From: Anaerolineaceae bacterium
GTDB lineage: Bacteria; Chloroflexota; Anaerolineae; Aggregatilineales; Phototrophicaceae
Direction: 5' to 3'
Assembly (NCBI GenBank): GCA_002702065.1
Contig: NZXX01000009.1
Coordinates: 372,001 to 436,000 of the forward strand
DNA length: 64,000 nucleotides
The translations under genes were made by a program, and so were the position numbers. Below, piece by piece: positions 18,638 to 27,860 of this stretch (position 1 is its first letter; every line of letters starts with the position of its first letter). The notes beneath the pieces were generated by a model. It did not search any database, had not been told where the DNA came from, and saw only the letters and a list, made by a program, of their open reading frames with translations.

Positions 18638-19564
18638 ATGGTCAGACGCCATTCCATCACCATCTTGCTGTTGCTGGCTGTGCTGCTGGGGGTGCTGCCC
18701 GCTGCGGCTCAGGAGGATGCCGGTTGTGGTACGCCGCTGGCACTGGGCGCAGGCAGTCATATCAACACGCGCCCCGGCATCTACATTCGAAACCTGCCCA
18801 CCCGCAGCGGTGGCATTGCCGAATACCTGCAATCCAGCCTGACGTTTCGTGTGGTGGATGGCCCCATATGCGCCGACAACCTGAACTGGTGGCAGGTGCG
18901 TGGCCCCTCGAACATCAATCCCGGCTGGATCGCGGAAAAAGAATCCCCTGCTGGCCGCTATCTGATCTTTAAAGCGGATGTCGACCCGGCAACGCTGTGT
19001 CCCGAACCGCTCAATTTCGCCAGCGGGTCACAGATGCCGCTGCTCAATGATGTGCGCATCCGTCAGGAACCCGGCCTGAACGCGCTGGTGCTGCATGTCG
19101 CGCCGCAGGGCGATACGGCGACGGTTATCAGCGGCCCGACCTGCGTCGATGAACTGAACTGGTGGCAGGTGCAGGTACCCTGGCAGGGCATCATCATTCA
19201 GGGTTGGCTGGCTGAAGGGCGCTTTGGCGCAACGTTCGTGCTCGACCCGGACCTGCCCGACCCCGACGCCATCTGTGGGCCAGCCATGCGTGGGCTGAGC
19301 ATCGGCGAACGTGGCTCCGTCAACGCCATCGACAACCAGCCCAAGAACCTGCGGGCAGCGCCGGGGCTGGATGGCGCGCTGCTGTACTCGCTGATCGAGG
19401 GGATCGCGTTTGAAATTATCGGCGGTCCGGTATGCGCAGATAATCTCAACTGGTGGCAAATTCAGATCATCTCGCGCCCGGAGGTTATCGGCTGGCTGTC
19501 TGAAGGCGGACCCGGCAACTGGGCGATTGACCGCTTCACGCAGGATCGTCTGCCGGGGAACTAA
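18638..19564 (+). CDS. Secreted protein with three SH3b-like repeats
   Basis: A 308-residue exported protein. The signal peptide is about residues 1-25 (ITILLLLAVLLGVLPAAAQ). Three repeats of about 90 residues follow, each with an N-terminal cysteine, an arginine-containing strand (RNLPTRSGG, RIRQEPGLN, NLRAAPGLD) and a closing core of the type GPxCxDxLNWWQV...GWxxE. These are bacterial SH3 (SH3b) modules, usually cell-wall or ligand binding. No catalytic part is present. The downstream Uma2-type gene starts 10 bases later, so one transcript is possible although the functions look unrelated. Confidence 0.88.
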   Translation: MVRRHSITILLLLAVLLGVLPAAAQEDAGCGTPLALGAGSHINTRPGIYIRNLPTRSGGIAEYLQSSLTFRVVDGPICADNLNWWQVRGPSNINPGWIAEKESPAGRYLIFKADVDPATLCPEPLNFASGSQMPLLNDVRIRQEPGLNALVLHVAPQGDTATVISGPTCVDELNWWQVQVPWQGIIIQGWLAEGRFGATFVLDPDLPDPDAICGPAMRGLSIGERGSVNAIDNQPKNLRAAPGLDGALLYSLIEGIAFEIIGGPVCADNLNWWQIQIISRPEVIGWLSEGGPGNWAIDRFTQDRLPGN

Positions 19565-19574
19565 AGGATTGCGG

Positions 19575-20105
19575 ATGGCGCTACACAGGCAAACGATCAG
19601 CGTCGAGCAGTTCGACGCATTTCTGGCACGGCAGGAAAATGCAGACCTGAAAATTGAATACATCGCCGGGGAGATGGTGGACGTGCCCAGCAATACACGC
19701 TCGTCGGAGATTGCACAGAAAGTCAGCTTTTACCTGCAATTGTACCTGCACCAGAATCAGGTTGCAGGCCATATTACCGGCGAGGCAGGCCTGTATCAGA
19801 TCGGTGATGAACGATACGCGCCGGATGTCGCCTTCAAACACGCTGCGACAACCACAGATTTTGTTGATCCCAACCCGCCTGAGCTGGCTGTTGAGGTGGT
19901 CTCGCCCTCCGATAATCTGCGGTTGTTATCTGTCAAAATCAGCAATTATGTGGCGGCTGGCACAACTGTCTGGGTGATCTACCCGGAGGACAAGCAGGTC
20001 GTGACTCATATCCCCCAGCGCGGCGCACAAATCCTGACGGCCAATGACCATCTCACCTTTGATGGCCTGCCCGGTTTCAAGCTGCGGGTCGGCGACATTT
20101 TTTAA
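19575..20105 (+). CDS. Uma2 family (DUF820) PD-(D/E)XK nuclease
   Basis: A 176-residue Uma2 family restriction-endonuclease-fold protein. Conserved points are EYIAGEMVDVP, Asp in RYAPDVAF, the ELAVEVVSPSD strand and Lys in LLSVKISNYVAAGTTVWVIYP, which together form the PD-(D/E)XK active-site pattern. The family is widespread in cyanobacteria and Chloroflexota in many copies, and its biological role is unsettled. The ATG at 19575 with AAAGGA upstream is preferred to a longer in-frame reading that overlaps the SH3b gene. Confidence 0.88.
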   Translation: MALHRQTISVEQFDAFLARQENADLKIEYIAGEMVDVPSNTRSSEIAQKVSFYLQLYLHQNQVAGHITGEAGLYQIGDERYAPDVAFKHAATTTDFVDPNPPELAVEVVSPSDNLRLLSVKISNYVAAGTTVWVIYPEDKQVVTHIPQRGAQILTANDHLTFDGLPGFKLRVGDIF

Positions 20106-20117
20106 CGTTCACGATGG

Positions 20118-21242
20118 TTACTTCAGCTCGGCCATCAACTGGCGTGCCTCGGCGGCCATCGCGATCAGGCGATAACGGCGCACCGCTGCAAAATGATCGG
20201 CCAGGTCGGTCATGGAATCCATGTTATAGCTCTGGCGCAGGTTGGCGAAATAACCCTCATCCAGCAGGCAGCCAATGTCCTGTTTGACGCCCGCCAGCCC
20301 GCGCAGCGTCATAGCACAGGTGTAGCCCAGCCGCGCAAGCTGAGGATCGCCATTCCAGCCTGCATCCCGCAAGCCTTCAACATAGCCCTCGAAGACCGTC
20401 CGGTCGAGCAAGGCGGCATCGGATATTGGCACACTGCTCGACGACAGCGATACCGCCACCAGCGCGACCAGTTCTTCGCCAATTGCCGCCCGGCCTGTCA
20501 GTGCCCAGTCAATCAGCACCATCGACGTACTATCAAGGAAAACATTCGGCGGGAAAACATCGGTGTGGCACAGAGTCTGCGGCAAACCTGCCAGACCGTC
20601 GCAGAACAGGTGGACGTCCTGCCAGATAGCGGCAATCGTCTCGTGTTCACCCAGCGGCAGCGCCCGCTGCACCAGCGGATTGCGCAGATCAGCATCCAGC
20701 TTGTCAAACGTATCGGCCAGCGGCGGCGTGATGCGGCAGTGCCAGTTGACGTTCAGCCAGGGTTCATCCGGTATGGGGTGCCCGGCAGCATACACGCCAT
20801 TAAACTGCCCCAAACAGCGCGCCACCATCCGGTAATCCTCCAGTGACCAGCGGCGGCGCTCGATCGGTATGTCTTCCATCCATATCCAGCACGAATCGGC
20901 ATAGTCGGCAAAGCCGTACATCGCGGGCGTGGTCAGGCCAATGTCCGGCAGTTGATCGAGCATCCCCGACCGATACAGCTCGTATTCGCGTTTCCAGTAA
21001 TAGGGTGCATCCTGCATTTCACCGGGTCGTTCGTACAGCACCTTGAGGATGAGCGACCAGCGGCAGTTATCTGTGGTTTGCCCGCGCACACGAAACAGGG
21101 CGGTCCCACCAATCGCCCCACCGGTGCCCCCGGCGATCTGGTCAATTTGCCAGGATTCAATTTCAGCAGATGGGTCAGCCAGACACTGGCGCACCAGCGG
21201 CGTCAGAGTCTGCGAGGTGAGTGCTTGAACATGCGGGTCCAT
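20118..21242 (-). CDS. APH/EcKL-fold phosphotransferase
   Basis: A 374-residue kinase-fold protein of the aminoglycoside phosphotransferase / ecdysteroid-kinase-like group. A glycine loop region GGTGGAIGGTALFRV, a catalytic loop LCHTDVFPPNVFLD (HxDxxxxN) and the metal motif VLIDWALTG (D-W) are visible. Substrates in this group are small hydroxylated molecules and cannot be predicted here. An in-frame TTG at 21266 is possible, but the ATG at 21242 is preferred. It converges on the Uma2 gene with a 12-base gap. Confidence 0.83.
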   Translation of the reverse strand: MDPHVQALTSQTLTPLVRQCLADPSAEIESWQIDQIAGGTGGAIGGTALFRVRGQTTDNCRWSLILKVLYERPGEMQDAPYYWKREYELYRSGMLDQLPDIGLTTPAMYGFADYADSCWIWMEDIPIERRRWSLEDYRMVARCLGQFNGVYAAGHPIPDEPWLNVNWHCRITPPLADTFDKLDADLRNPLVQRALPLGEHETIAAIWQDVHLFCDGLAGLPQTLCHTDVFPPNVFLDSTSMVLIDWALTGRAAIGEELVALVAVSLSSSSVPISDAALLDRTVFEGYVEGLRDAGWNGDPQLARLGYTCAMTLRGLAGVKQDIGCLLDEGYFANLRQSYNMDSMTDLADHFAAVRRYRLIAMAAEARQLMAELK

Positions 21243-21267
21243 AGTGCCATTCCGAAGTATCAACAAT

Positions 21268-21299
21268 AAAAAGGAGACATTCTATAAAAGAACATCTCC
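21268..21299 (-). terminator. Rho-independent terminator of osmC-like gene
   Basis: Read on the minus strand, an 11-base stem (arms 21289-21299 and 21273-21283, two G-U pairs) with a 5-base loop is followed by five Ts (21268-21272). It lies 37 bases after the OsmC gene stop and before the phosphotransferase start, so it separates the two transcripts. Confidence 0.75.
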
Positions 21300-21335
21300 C
21301 TTCGTATTGTAGCCTGTCAAACCGCCAACCGGCGA

Positions 21336-21782
21336 TTATTGACCGGGCAGCGTTTCGGCTTCCAGCAGCTCGTCGACAAAGAACGCCGGGTTTTCGATGA
21401 CACGATGGACCGGGCAGCGCCCCGCGATCTCCAGCAGACGCTGGCGCTGATCCTCATCCAGTGGACCGCGAAAGACGATCTGATTGCGCAGCTCATGCAC
21501 AAACGCTGCACCACCGTCGTAATCCGGGTAATCCTTGCCGTGAAAGCGTTCCATATCCAGCGCGACTTCGACACCTTCCAGCGGCCAGCCTTTGCGCTCT
21601 GCATACAGCCGGGCTGTAATGGCGATACATCCGCCAAGCGCCCCTAACAGCAGTTCGGACGGCGTCGGTGCGCTGTCCATACCGCCATCTTCTACCGGCT
21701 CATCCATATAAACTTTATGGTCACGAATGCTGATTTCCGTGCGGTAGCCCTTTTCGCCTAATCTTACAATTGCTTTTGCCAT
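21336..21782 (-). CDS. OsmC family protein
   Basis: A 148-residue OsmC/Ohr-fold protein. The family core is PTPSELLLGALGGCIAITARLYAERKG, shown here by its peroxidatic-type cysteine in GGCIAI, and a second conserved cysteine in AGRCPVHR near the C-terminus. Two such cysteines are expected in thiol peroxidases of this family, which reduce organic hydroperoxides; many OsmC-like proteins remain untested. The ATG at 21782 with TGAGGA upstream is used. It ends at a good terminator. Confidence 0.9.
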   Translation of the reverse strand: MAKAIVRLGEKGYRTEISIRDHKVYMDEPVEDGGMDSAPTPSELLLGALGGCIAITARLYAERKGWPLEGVEVALDMERFHGKDYPDYDGGAAFVHELRNQIVFRGPLDEDQRQRLLEIAGRCPVHRVIENPAFFVDELLEAETLPGQ

Positions 21783-21912
21783 GTTCGTCCTCAAGGTTGA
21801 ATCTGATCGAATCGTTTTGTGTACACACGGTTGTGTGTCAAATCGCTTGTTCGTTACCCGGCTTCCGCAGCCAGATACTATCTCTACAGAAGCCTATTTC
21901 CATGATAAAGCC

Positions 21913-22887
21913 TTAATCAAAAATCTCATGATAAAACCGTGAACGCCCCAGCTGATTCAGGTAGTCAATTTTGCGTTTTTCAAAAAAATCGTGGGCGGCC
22001 CCTCTGGCGAAATACCAGACACAATCGAACATCACGGTAAGTTTGAACATGTCGAACAGGTGCGTTTTTTCGTCAGCGGTGAGGGGGCGATGGCGCATGT
22101 ATGCCTGGGCGACGCTTTTCGCTTCCGTGAAATCGAACACGTTTTCATCCGGCCTGAAATGAAACCAAGAATTCCAATCAAACCCTGGCACAAACGGGTT
22201 CATCAACGAGGCCAGGTCGAAGCTCAGGAACGTATAATTGGCATCGTCAAAATCGAGTAAGGCCTTGAACACCCCATTCTGAAACAGCACGTTGGACGGA
22301 TGAAAATCGCAGTGGCATATCCCTTTAGGCAGCGTATCCGGCAGGTCAAGCGCGGATAGTTCCGCTTCGAACCACGCCAGCTTATAGCGGGCGTTCCGGC
22401 TAGCCTGTTTTGCGGCGGCTTCCTGGGCGAGCGTCCGGCACAGGTCAACGTCATAATTCCACCGATGTTCTTGGTAGCTTGGCTCGTAGGTCTGCGTGAT
22501 ATTGTGGAGTTCGGCGACGTGGTGGATGAGTTGGCTTTTTTGATCGTCGCTCAGGGTCTCAAGGTGTTCACCGTCGACATATTCAAAAATGATGTACGGC
22601 TTCTCGGCAAACAACCCCACAAATTCACCATCCCGGTTGCTGAACGCCGCCGGGCATGGATAACGCTTGGCCGTCAGATAATTAATCAGATTGCTCTCGA
22701 ACAACACGGAACCCAAAGGGCGGTTTTCATAATACCGGAAGACATATTTGCCGCTGCCGGTTTGCAGCAAAAAGTTTGTTTGAACGGTTCCGTTGGTGAG
22801 GGGTTGGGCTGCTTCGAAGTCTCCCAGATCATAGTTTGAAAGGATACTCACAAAATCATCGTTCGAAAAATTGCTTTTCACCGCCAT
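21913..22887 (-). CDS. APH-fold kinase, homoserine kinase type II-like
   Basis: A 324-residue kinase-fold protein. The early GTVQTNFLLQTGSGKYVFRYY resembles the start of ThrB2-type homoserine kinases, and the active site is ICHCDFHPSNVLF followed by ALLDFDDA. Homoserine kinase of this type makes O-phosphohomoserine for threonine synthesis, but the family also holds choline and aminoglycoside kinases, so the substrate is open. No threonine genes are nearby. It is richer in A and T than its neighbours, with more Asn, Lys and Phe, and may have arrived by transfer. Confidence 0.8.
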   Translation of the reverse strand: MAVKSNFSNDDFVSILSNYDLGDFEAAQPLTNGTVQTNFLLQTGSGKYVFRYYENRPLGSVLFESNLINYLTAKRYPCPAAFSNRDGEFVGLFAEKPYIIFEYVDGEHLETLSDDQKSQLIHHVAELHNITQTYEPSYQEHRWNYDVDLCRTLAQEAAAKQASRNARYKLAWFEAELSALDLPDTLPKGICHCDFHPSNVLFQNGVFKALLDFDDANYTFLSFDLASLMNPFVPGFDWNSWFHFRPDENVFDFTEAKSVAQAYMRHRPLTADEKTHLFDMFKLTVMFDCVWYFARGAAHDFFEKRKIDYLNQLGRSRFYHEIFD

Positions 22888-23067
22888 ACAAACCGACTTA
22901 CCCGGTTAGGTTCGAGTATTGCAGGTACCGTTTTAACCACCCCTAATAAGGCAGGCCTTGCCCTATCAAGAACGGGGGTGTGGAAAAATACTTCATCCAA
23001 AAACGACAAGTTGTTCCTGTCTTTCAGACGAACTGATGGGCAGGGAAATTACCTGCCAAACCAGCCC

Positions 23068-23097
23068 TTGTCGCGTATGGTCGCACTTTGATAGAAT
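23068..23097 (+). promoter_or_regulatory. Possible promoter of Hsp70-like gene
   Basis: TTGTCG at 23068-23073 and TAGAAT at 23092-23097 are 18 bases apart and end 44 bases before the Hsp70-like start. The fit to the sigma-70 consensus is moderate. Confidence 0.4.
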
Positions 23098-23141
23098 TGA
23101 CCCTTCCTGAACTTCCGAATGGTATAGATGAGGAACCGAAC

Positions 23142-24968
23142 ATGCGCCTGGGCATCGATTTCGGCACGACCAATTCGGGTATCGCATTCTATGACGGGCA
23201 GCGGCTTTTCGCCGTGCGCACCAACCCTGAAAACGAAAACCCTGACGTCCTCCCCTCCCTGATTTACATCGACCGGGAGTACAACGCCACCGTCGGCATC
23301 GAGGCGGCCTTCGCCTATCTGGAACATGATACGGGCCGCCCGGTCAAGTGGCAGCGGCAGCATGTCGGTGAGGTCGAAATTGTGGTTGCCGGTAAAGGCG
23401 ATGATGCCATCACTTACGGGCAGGAAATGCATGTGCTGGTCGACGTAGCGGCGCATGGCCGGCTGCTGCAATCGGTCAAGACCATCCTGCGCAGCCCGAC
23501 ATATGACGGCACCCGCATCTTTGACCGCTTCTACACAGTGGACGAACTGATCCGCCTGCTGCTGGAAGCGCTGAAGAACTGTGCAGAGGCTCAGTTTGGC
23601 GAAGTGTGCGACGCGGTCGTGATTGGCCGTCCGGTAAAATTCTCCGATGATCCGACGACCGATGCCCGCGCCGAGGAAATCATCTATACGGCGGCATGGC
23701 GGGCGGGCTTCCGCAATATCACCTTCGCGACAGAACCGCTGGCAGTAACGTACCTGCATCACGTCAACAGCCCGGAGCGCAACACCAGCCTGGTCATTGA
23801 CTTCGGCGGTGGTACGCTCGACCTGACCGTCGCCAAAGTCGGCGGCAGCGAAAAGCCGGAAATCCTCGCCAATCGCGGTGTCCTCGTCGGCGGGGATGAT
23901 CTCGACAAGGCCATCATGAAATACCTGACCAAGTACTTCGGGCGCGGGGCGATTGTGGGGCACGATCAGCCGTTCCCCGATGATATGCTCGACCTGCTGC
24001 AAAGCTGGCAGACCATGTCCGACCTGTCGCGCCCGCAGCACATCGACCGCATCAAGCAGTTCCAGCAGAAAAGCAACAACCGGCAGGCCATGCGCGCGCT
24101 GGAAACCCTGGTGACGCAGAACCTGGGCTATCAACTGTTCCGCACCATCGAACGCACCAAGCGCGATCTGTCGTCGGCGCTGCTGGCCAAACTCGATTTT
24201 GAACACGGCAACATCAAAATCCACGAAGTCATCACACGCACCCGTTTCGAGCAGCTGATCGCCCGCGAACTGACCGAAGTGGAAGCAGCCGTGCATGCGG
24301 TGGTGGCCGATGCCGGGCTGACCCCGGACGATATCGACGTGGTGCTGCGGACGGGCGGTTCGTCGGCGGTTCCGGCCTTTGTCAACATGCTGGGGCGCAT
24401 CTTCGGGGCGGACAAGCTGCGCCAACTGGAAGCGCTGGTGTCGGTCGTCGGCGGCATGGCGGTGATCTCGCACGATAACCAGCGGCCCATCCCCACCTAC
24501 AGCATGCGCTACGAAACCGAGACGCATCACATTCTGGATAACATCTGTGTGGAAAGCGACCAGCACGCGGAAAAATATTATCTGGGTGTCAGCCAGAAAG
24601 CCTATGTCGACAGCGCCTGGGAGATCAGCTACTTACCGGCCAACCTCAGCGGCCTGCCCAGCGTCCGTATCCCGGCGCTCGACCTGGAAAACGACACCGA
24701 AGACTACCTCCGTTTCGACATTCATGTGCCTTCGCGCGTGTACGTCGGCTATGATGGCAACGCCCTCGAACGCCCACGCTGGCTGCGCGACTGGCAGCGA
24801 GACGACACGGCGCTCGAAATTGCGGATGGTTGGCGCGCACCCCGCGTCATGAAGTTGTACAGCAAAGTCTTTGAACCGGGTACGGTCGTGCTGGGGGGCA
24901 ACAAGGCACGCGGCTACGCCGGCGACATCCCCACCAATTACCTCGTCATCGTCAAAGCCATGATTTAG
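23142..24968 (+). CDS. Hsp70-family (DnaK-like) ATPase
   Basis: A 608-residue actin-fold ATPase related to Hsp70. Phosphate loops are visible as GIDFGTTNSGIAFYDG at the start and LVIDFGGGTLDLTV at about 225, and the adenosine motif is VLRTGGSSAVPAFVN at about 405. The last 170 residues do not look like the canonical DnaK substrate-binding domain and lack a C-terminal lid, so it may be a dedicated chaperone or a YegD-like protein. No DnaJ or GrpE gene is near. The start at 23142 is set by AGGA at 23131-23134; a longer reading adds 18 residues. Confidence 0.88.
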   Translation: MRLGIDFGTTNSGIAFYDGQRLFAVRTNPENENPDVLPSLIYIDREYNATVGIEAAFAYLEHDTGRPVKWQRQHVGEVEIVVAGKGDDAITYGQEMHVLVDVAAHGRLLQSVKTILRSPTYDGTRIFDRFYTVDELIRLLLEALKNCAEAQFGEVCDAVVIGRPVKFSDDPTTDARAEEIIYTAAWRAGFRNITFATEPLAVTYLHHVNSPERNTSLVIDFGGGTLDLTVAKVGGSEKPEILANRGVLVGGDDLDKAIMKYLTKYFGRGAIVGHDQPFPDDMLDLLQSWQTMSDLSRPQHIDRIKQFQQKSNNRQAMRALETLVTQNLGYQLFRTIERTKRDLSSALLAKLDFEHGNIKIHEVITRTRFEQLIARELTEVEAAVHAVVADAGLTPDDIDVVLRTGGSSAVPAFVNMLGRIFGADKLRQLEALVSVVGGMAVISHDNQRPIPTYSMRYETETHHILDNICVESDQHAEKYYLGVSQKAYVDSAWEISYLPANLSGLPSVRIPALDLENDTEDYLRFDIHVPSRVYVGYDGNALERPRWLRDWQRDDTALEIADGWRAPRVMKLYSKVFEPGTVVLGGNKARGYAGDIPTNYLVIVKAMI

Positions 24969-25156
24969 GCGTCATCATGACAACTCCATATGTGCGGTTG
25001 CGTCCCAGTGCGCTCATCCTGCGTGGCGGTCAGGCGCTGGGTTCTGATTTTGTCCCTGACGCCCGCTATGATTAAAAATGGCAGTTCATGGCCGGGCGCT
25101 CTATACTTGCGGATGTTCATCAATAGACTTCATATCTCCGGCAAGAGGCATCCATC

Positions 25157-26119
25157 ATGACATCACTCCCTGCTGCACAAGTCGGTCAGACGAACCTGCA
25201 TGTCCCCATTCTCGGCCTGGGCACGGCGCCATTGGGCCATTCCTGGACAGATATCCCTGAAGCACAGGCCCATGAGACAGTTCATTTTGCGCTGGAAAAC
25301 GGCGTCACATTTTTCGACACCGCACCGGGCTACAGCGCCTATCTGGTCGAGGAACGGCTGGGCCGGGCGCTGGCGGGTGTACCGCGTGAACAATTCGTCA
25401 TTGCAACCAAAGCTGGCCGCCTGGTGGACGCTGCCGGACAACCGCTGCTCGATTTCAAACGCGATACCATCCGCCGCAGTATCGAGGACAGCCTGACCCG
25501 CCTGAAGCTGGATTCGGTCGATATTCTGCACATCCACGCGCCCGAAACAGAGGAACAATTCCGCGATGCCCTCGACGAAGCCTATCCGCTGCTGGATGAT
25601 ATGCGGCGGCAGGGCACCATCAAAGCGGTGGGGGTTGGTGAAAATTATTGGGAGCCGCTGGTCAAGTGGGCCGCTGATGCCCATTTCGACTGCTTCCTGC
25701 TGGCCGGACGCTATACCCTGCTGGAACAGGGCGCGCTGGATGCGTTGAACCAGTTTCAGCAGCAGCGGATCAGCGTGTTTGGGGCGGGCGTGTATAACAC
25801 AGGCATTCTGGCACAGGGCAGCACCCGCGATGATGTCTGGTACCAGTACGCCAAAGCGCCTGGCGCCATGCTCGACAAAACCCGCCAGCTCGAAGCGATC
25901 TGCCAGCGGCATGATGTCCCGCTGCGCGCGGCGGCGGTGCAGTTTGTCAAGGCGCACCCGGCCATCACCGCACTGGTTATCGGCGCAGAATCGGCTGACC
26001 AGCTCAGCCAAACGCTGGATGCGTTGAAGACGAGCATCCCGGCAGCGTTCTGGGCAGACCTGCATACCAGCGGTCTGATCGATGCCAATGCGCCGCTGCC
26101 CGTATCGCTCGATACATAA
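25157..26119 (+). CDS. Aldo/keto reductase, D-threo-aldose dehydrogenase-like
   Basis: A 320-residue NAD(P)-dependent oxidoreductase with the (beta/alpha)8 aldo/keto reductase fold. Catalytic elements are Asp in TFFDTAPGYS, the nearby Tyr, Lys in IATKAG and His in DILHIHAPE. The C-terminal cofactor site is ALVIGAESADQLSQTLD. The start (LGLGTAPLGHSW) and general layout resemble D-threo-aldose 1-dehydrogenase (L-fucose/galactose dehydrogenase) enzymes; the sugar substrate is an inference. It stands alone ahead of the ABC importer genes. Confidence 0.88.
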   Translation: MTSLPAAQVGQTNLHVPILGLGTAPLGHSWTDIPEAQAHETVHFALENGVTFFDTAPGYSAYLVEERLGRALAGVPREQFVIATKAGRLVDAAGQPLLDFKRDTIRRSIEDSLTRLKLDSVDILHIHAPETEEQFRDALDEAYPLLDDMRRQGTIKAVGVGENYWEPLVKWAADAHFDCFLLAGRYTLLEQGALDALNQFQQQRISVFGAGVYNTGILAQGSTRDDVWYQYAKAPGAMLDKTRQLEAICQRHDVPLRAAAVQFVKAHPAITALVIGAESADQLSQTLDALKTSIPAAFWADLHTSGLIDANAPLPVSLDT

Positions 26120-26158
26120 CGCCTGCCTCTGTGGGCTGTCGAATAATCCCTGACTTTT

Positions 26159-26186
26159 GTAGGGGAGGGCCAATGTGCCCTCCCAC
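26159..26186. repeat. GTAGGGGAGGGC palindrome
   Basis: An intergenic inverted repeat, GGGAGGGC at 26163-26170 and GCCCTCCC at 26177-26184, inside a GTAGGGG start. It belongs to the same loose family as the repeats at 1288, 33617 and 39821, and lies after the aldo/keto reductase gene. Confidence 0.55.
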
Positions 26187-26309
26187 CGGGCACACACGGT
26201 TGGCAGAACACCCTGATCCTGATCCAGCCCGAACGATGTAAATGTTTTTTAAATTTCGGCGTTCCCCCGCTATACTCTGCGCATATGTTGCAGTTTGTCG
26301 GAGCGAAGC

Positions 26310-27860
26310 ATGACCGAAGCGCCGGTTGTCCTCGAAGTGCGCGGCTTAACCAAACGATTTCCCGGTGTTCTCGCCAACGATCATATTGATCTCAAACTCC
26401 ATAAAGGACAGGTGCTCAGCCTGCTCGGCGAAAACGGCGCAGGCAAATCCACCTTGATGAATATGATCTATGGCCTGTACACGCCGGATGAGGGTGAAAT
26501 CCTCGTCAATGGCAAACCCGTCACCATCCATGACCCGAACGACGCCATCGCGCTCGGCATCGGCATGGTGCACCAGCATTTCCAGCTTGTGCCCGTGCTC
26601 ACCGTCACCGAGAATATCATGCTCGGCAACGAATCTGTCCGCGGACCATTCCTGGACCGGCGCGCCGCCCGCCAGCGTATCCTCGAAATTGCGGACCAGT
26701 ACGGCCTGTCGGTCAACCCGGATGCCCTGGTCGAAGACCTGCCGGTGGGTGTGCAGCAGCGCGTCGAGATTATCAAAGCACTGTATCGCAAGGCGGATAT
26801 CCTCATCCTCGACGAGCCGACTGCGGTGCTGACGCCGCAAGAAGCCGAGGGTTTGTTCGAGATTATGCACACGCTGCTGGAACGCGGCGTCAGCATCATC
26901 TTTATCTCGCACAAGCTCAAGGAAGTGCTGCAAATTTCGGATGCCATCACCGTGCTGCGCAACGGCAAGGTCGCCGGGCACGCCGACCCCAAAACCTCGA
27001 CGCAGCAGTCGCTGGCCTCGATGATGGTGGGGCGCGACGTGATTTTGCAGGTGGAAAAAGGGCAATCAAACCCCGGTGAGCCGGTGCTCGAAGTTCACAA
27101 TCTGACCGTGCTGGATGATCGTGACCTGGTCCGCGTGAATAATCTGTCGCTGGAAGTGCGGGCCGGTGAAATTCTGGGGATAGCGGGGGTACAGGGCAAT
27201 GGCCAGACCGAGCTGGTAGAAGCGATTACCGGCCTGCGCGAGAGCCTTCACGGACAAATTCTGATTGAGGGCGCAGACGTCACGAACGAATCGCCCCGCG
27301 TTGTCACCGAAAGCGGTGTGGCACACGTGCCGGAAGACCGCCAGAAAGATGGCATGGTCGCCGCTTTCCCCATTAAAGATAATCTGGTGCTGCAAACCTA
27401 CTATATCGGGCCATTCTCAATCGGCATCCTGGCGAACGAAGAAGCCAAGGACGAATATGCCACCCGGCTGGTTGAGCAATATGACGTGCGAACGCCCAGC
27501 ATTTACGTCAACATCGGCAATCTGTCCGGCGGCAACCAGCAGAAGACCATTGTCGCGCGCGAGTTTTCGCGCCCCAGCCGCCTGCTGATTGTGGCCCAGC
27601 CGACCCGTGGGCTGGATGTCGGCTCGATTGAATTCATTCACAAACAAATCGTGCGCATGCGCGACGAAGGGACCGGTGTGCTGCTGGTCAGCGCTGAACT
27701 GGACGAAATATTATCCCTCTCGGATCGAGTGGCGGTGATGTACGGCGGCCAGATTATCGACACCCTGAGCGCCGAAGAAGCGGACCGGGAATTGTGCGGT
27801 CTGCTGATGGCTGGTGTCCCGCGACAGCAGGCTATCCGGGAGGTAGCGGCTAATGACTGA
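26310..27860 (+). CDS. ABC importer ATPase, nucleoside/simple-sugar type (two ABC domains)
   Basis: A 516-residue tandem ATPase of the sugar/nucleoside importer class (RbsA/NupA-like). Domain 1 has an intact Walker A (GENGAGKST), a degenerate signature (PVGVQQRVEI) and Walker B LILDEPTAVL. Domain 2 has a degenerate Walker A (GVQGNGQTE), the signature LSGGNQQK and Gln in place of Glu after Walker B (LLIVAQPTRGLD), so only one composite ATP site is expected to be active, as in this family. The ATG at 26310 has GGAG upstream and is preferred over a TTG at 26295. It overlaps the first permease gene by 8 bases. Confidence 0.92.
   Translation: MTEAPVVLEVRGLTKRFPGVLANDHIDLKLHKGQVLSLLGENGAGKSTLMNMIYGLYTPDEGEILVNGKPVTIHDPNDAIALGIGMVHQHFQLVPVLTVTENIMLGNESVRGPFLDRRAARQRILEIADQYGLSVNPDALVEDLPVGVQQRVEIIKALYRKADILILDEPTAVLTPQEAEGLFEIMHTLLERGVSIIFISHKLKEVLQISDAITVLRNGKVAGHADPKTSTQQSLASMMVGRDVILQVEKGQSNPGEPVLEVHNLTVLDDRDLVRVNNLSLEVRAGEILGIAGVQGNGQTELVEAITGLRESLHGQILIEGADVTNESPRVVTESGVAHVPEDRQKDGMVAAFPIKDNLVLQTYYIGPFSIGILANEEAKDEYATRLVEQYDVRTPSIYVNIGNLSGGNQQKTIVAREFSRPSRLLIVAQPTRGLDVGSIEFIHKQIVRMRDEGTGVLLVSAELDEILSLSDRVAVMYGGQIIDTLSAEEADRELCGLLMAGVPRQQAIREVAAND

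Noticed and set aside
22890..23060. Possible tRNA or structured RNA with a GGTTCGAGT segment
   Set aside because: No acceptor, anticodon or T-arm stems can be drawn around it; only a short AAGGC/GCCTT hairpin is present.
23049..24566. Open frame of 505 codons on the minus strand
   Set aside because: It is antisense to the Hsp70-family gene, whose motifs are certain, and its product looks like a translation artefact.
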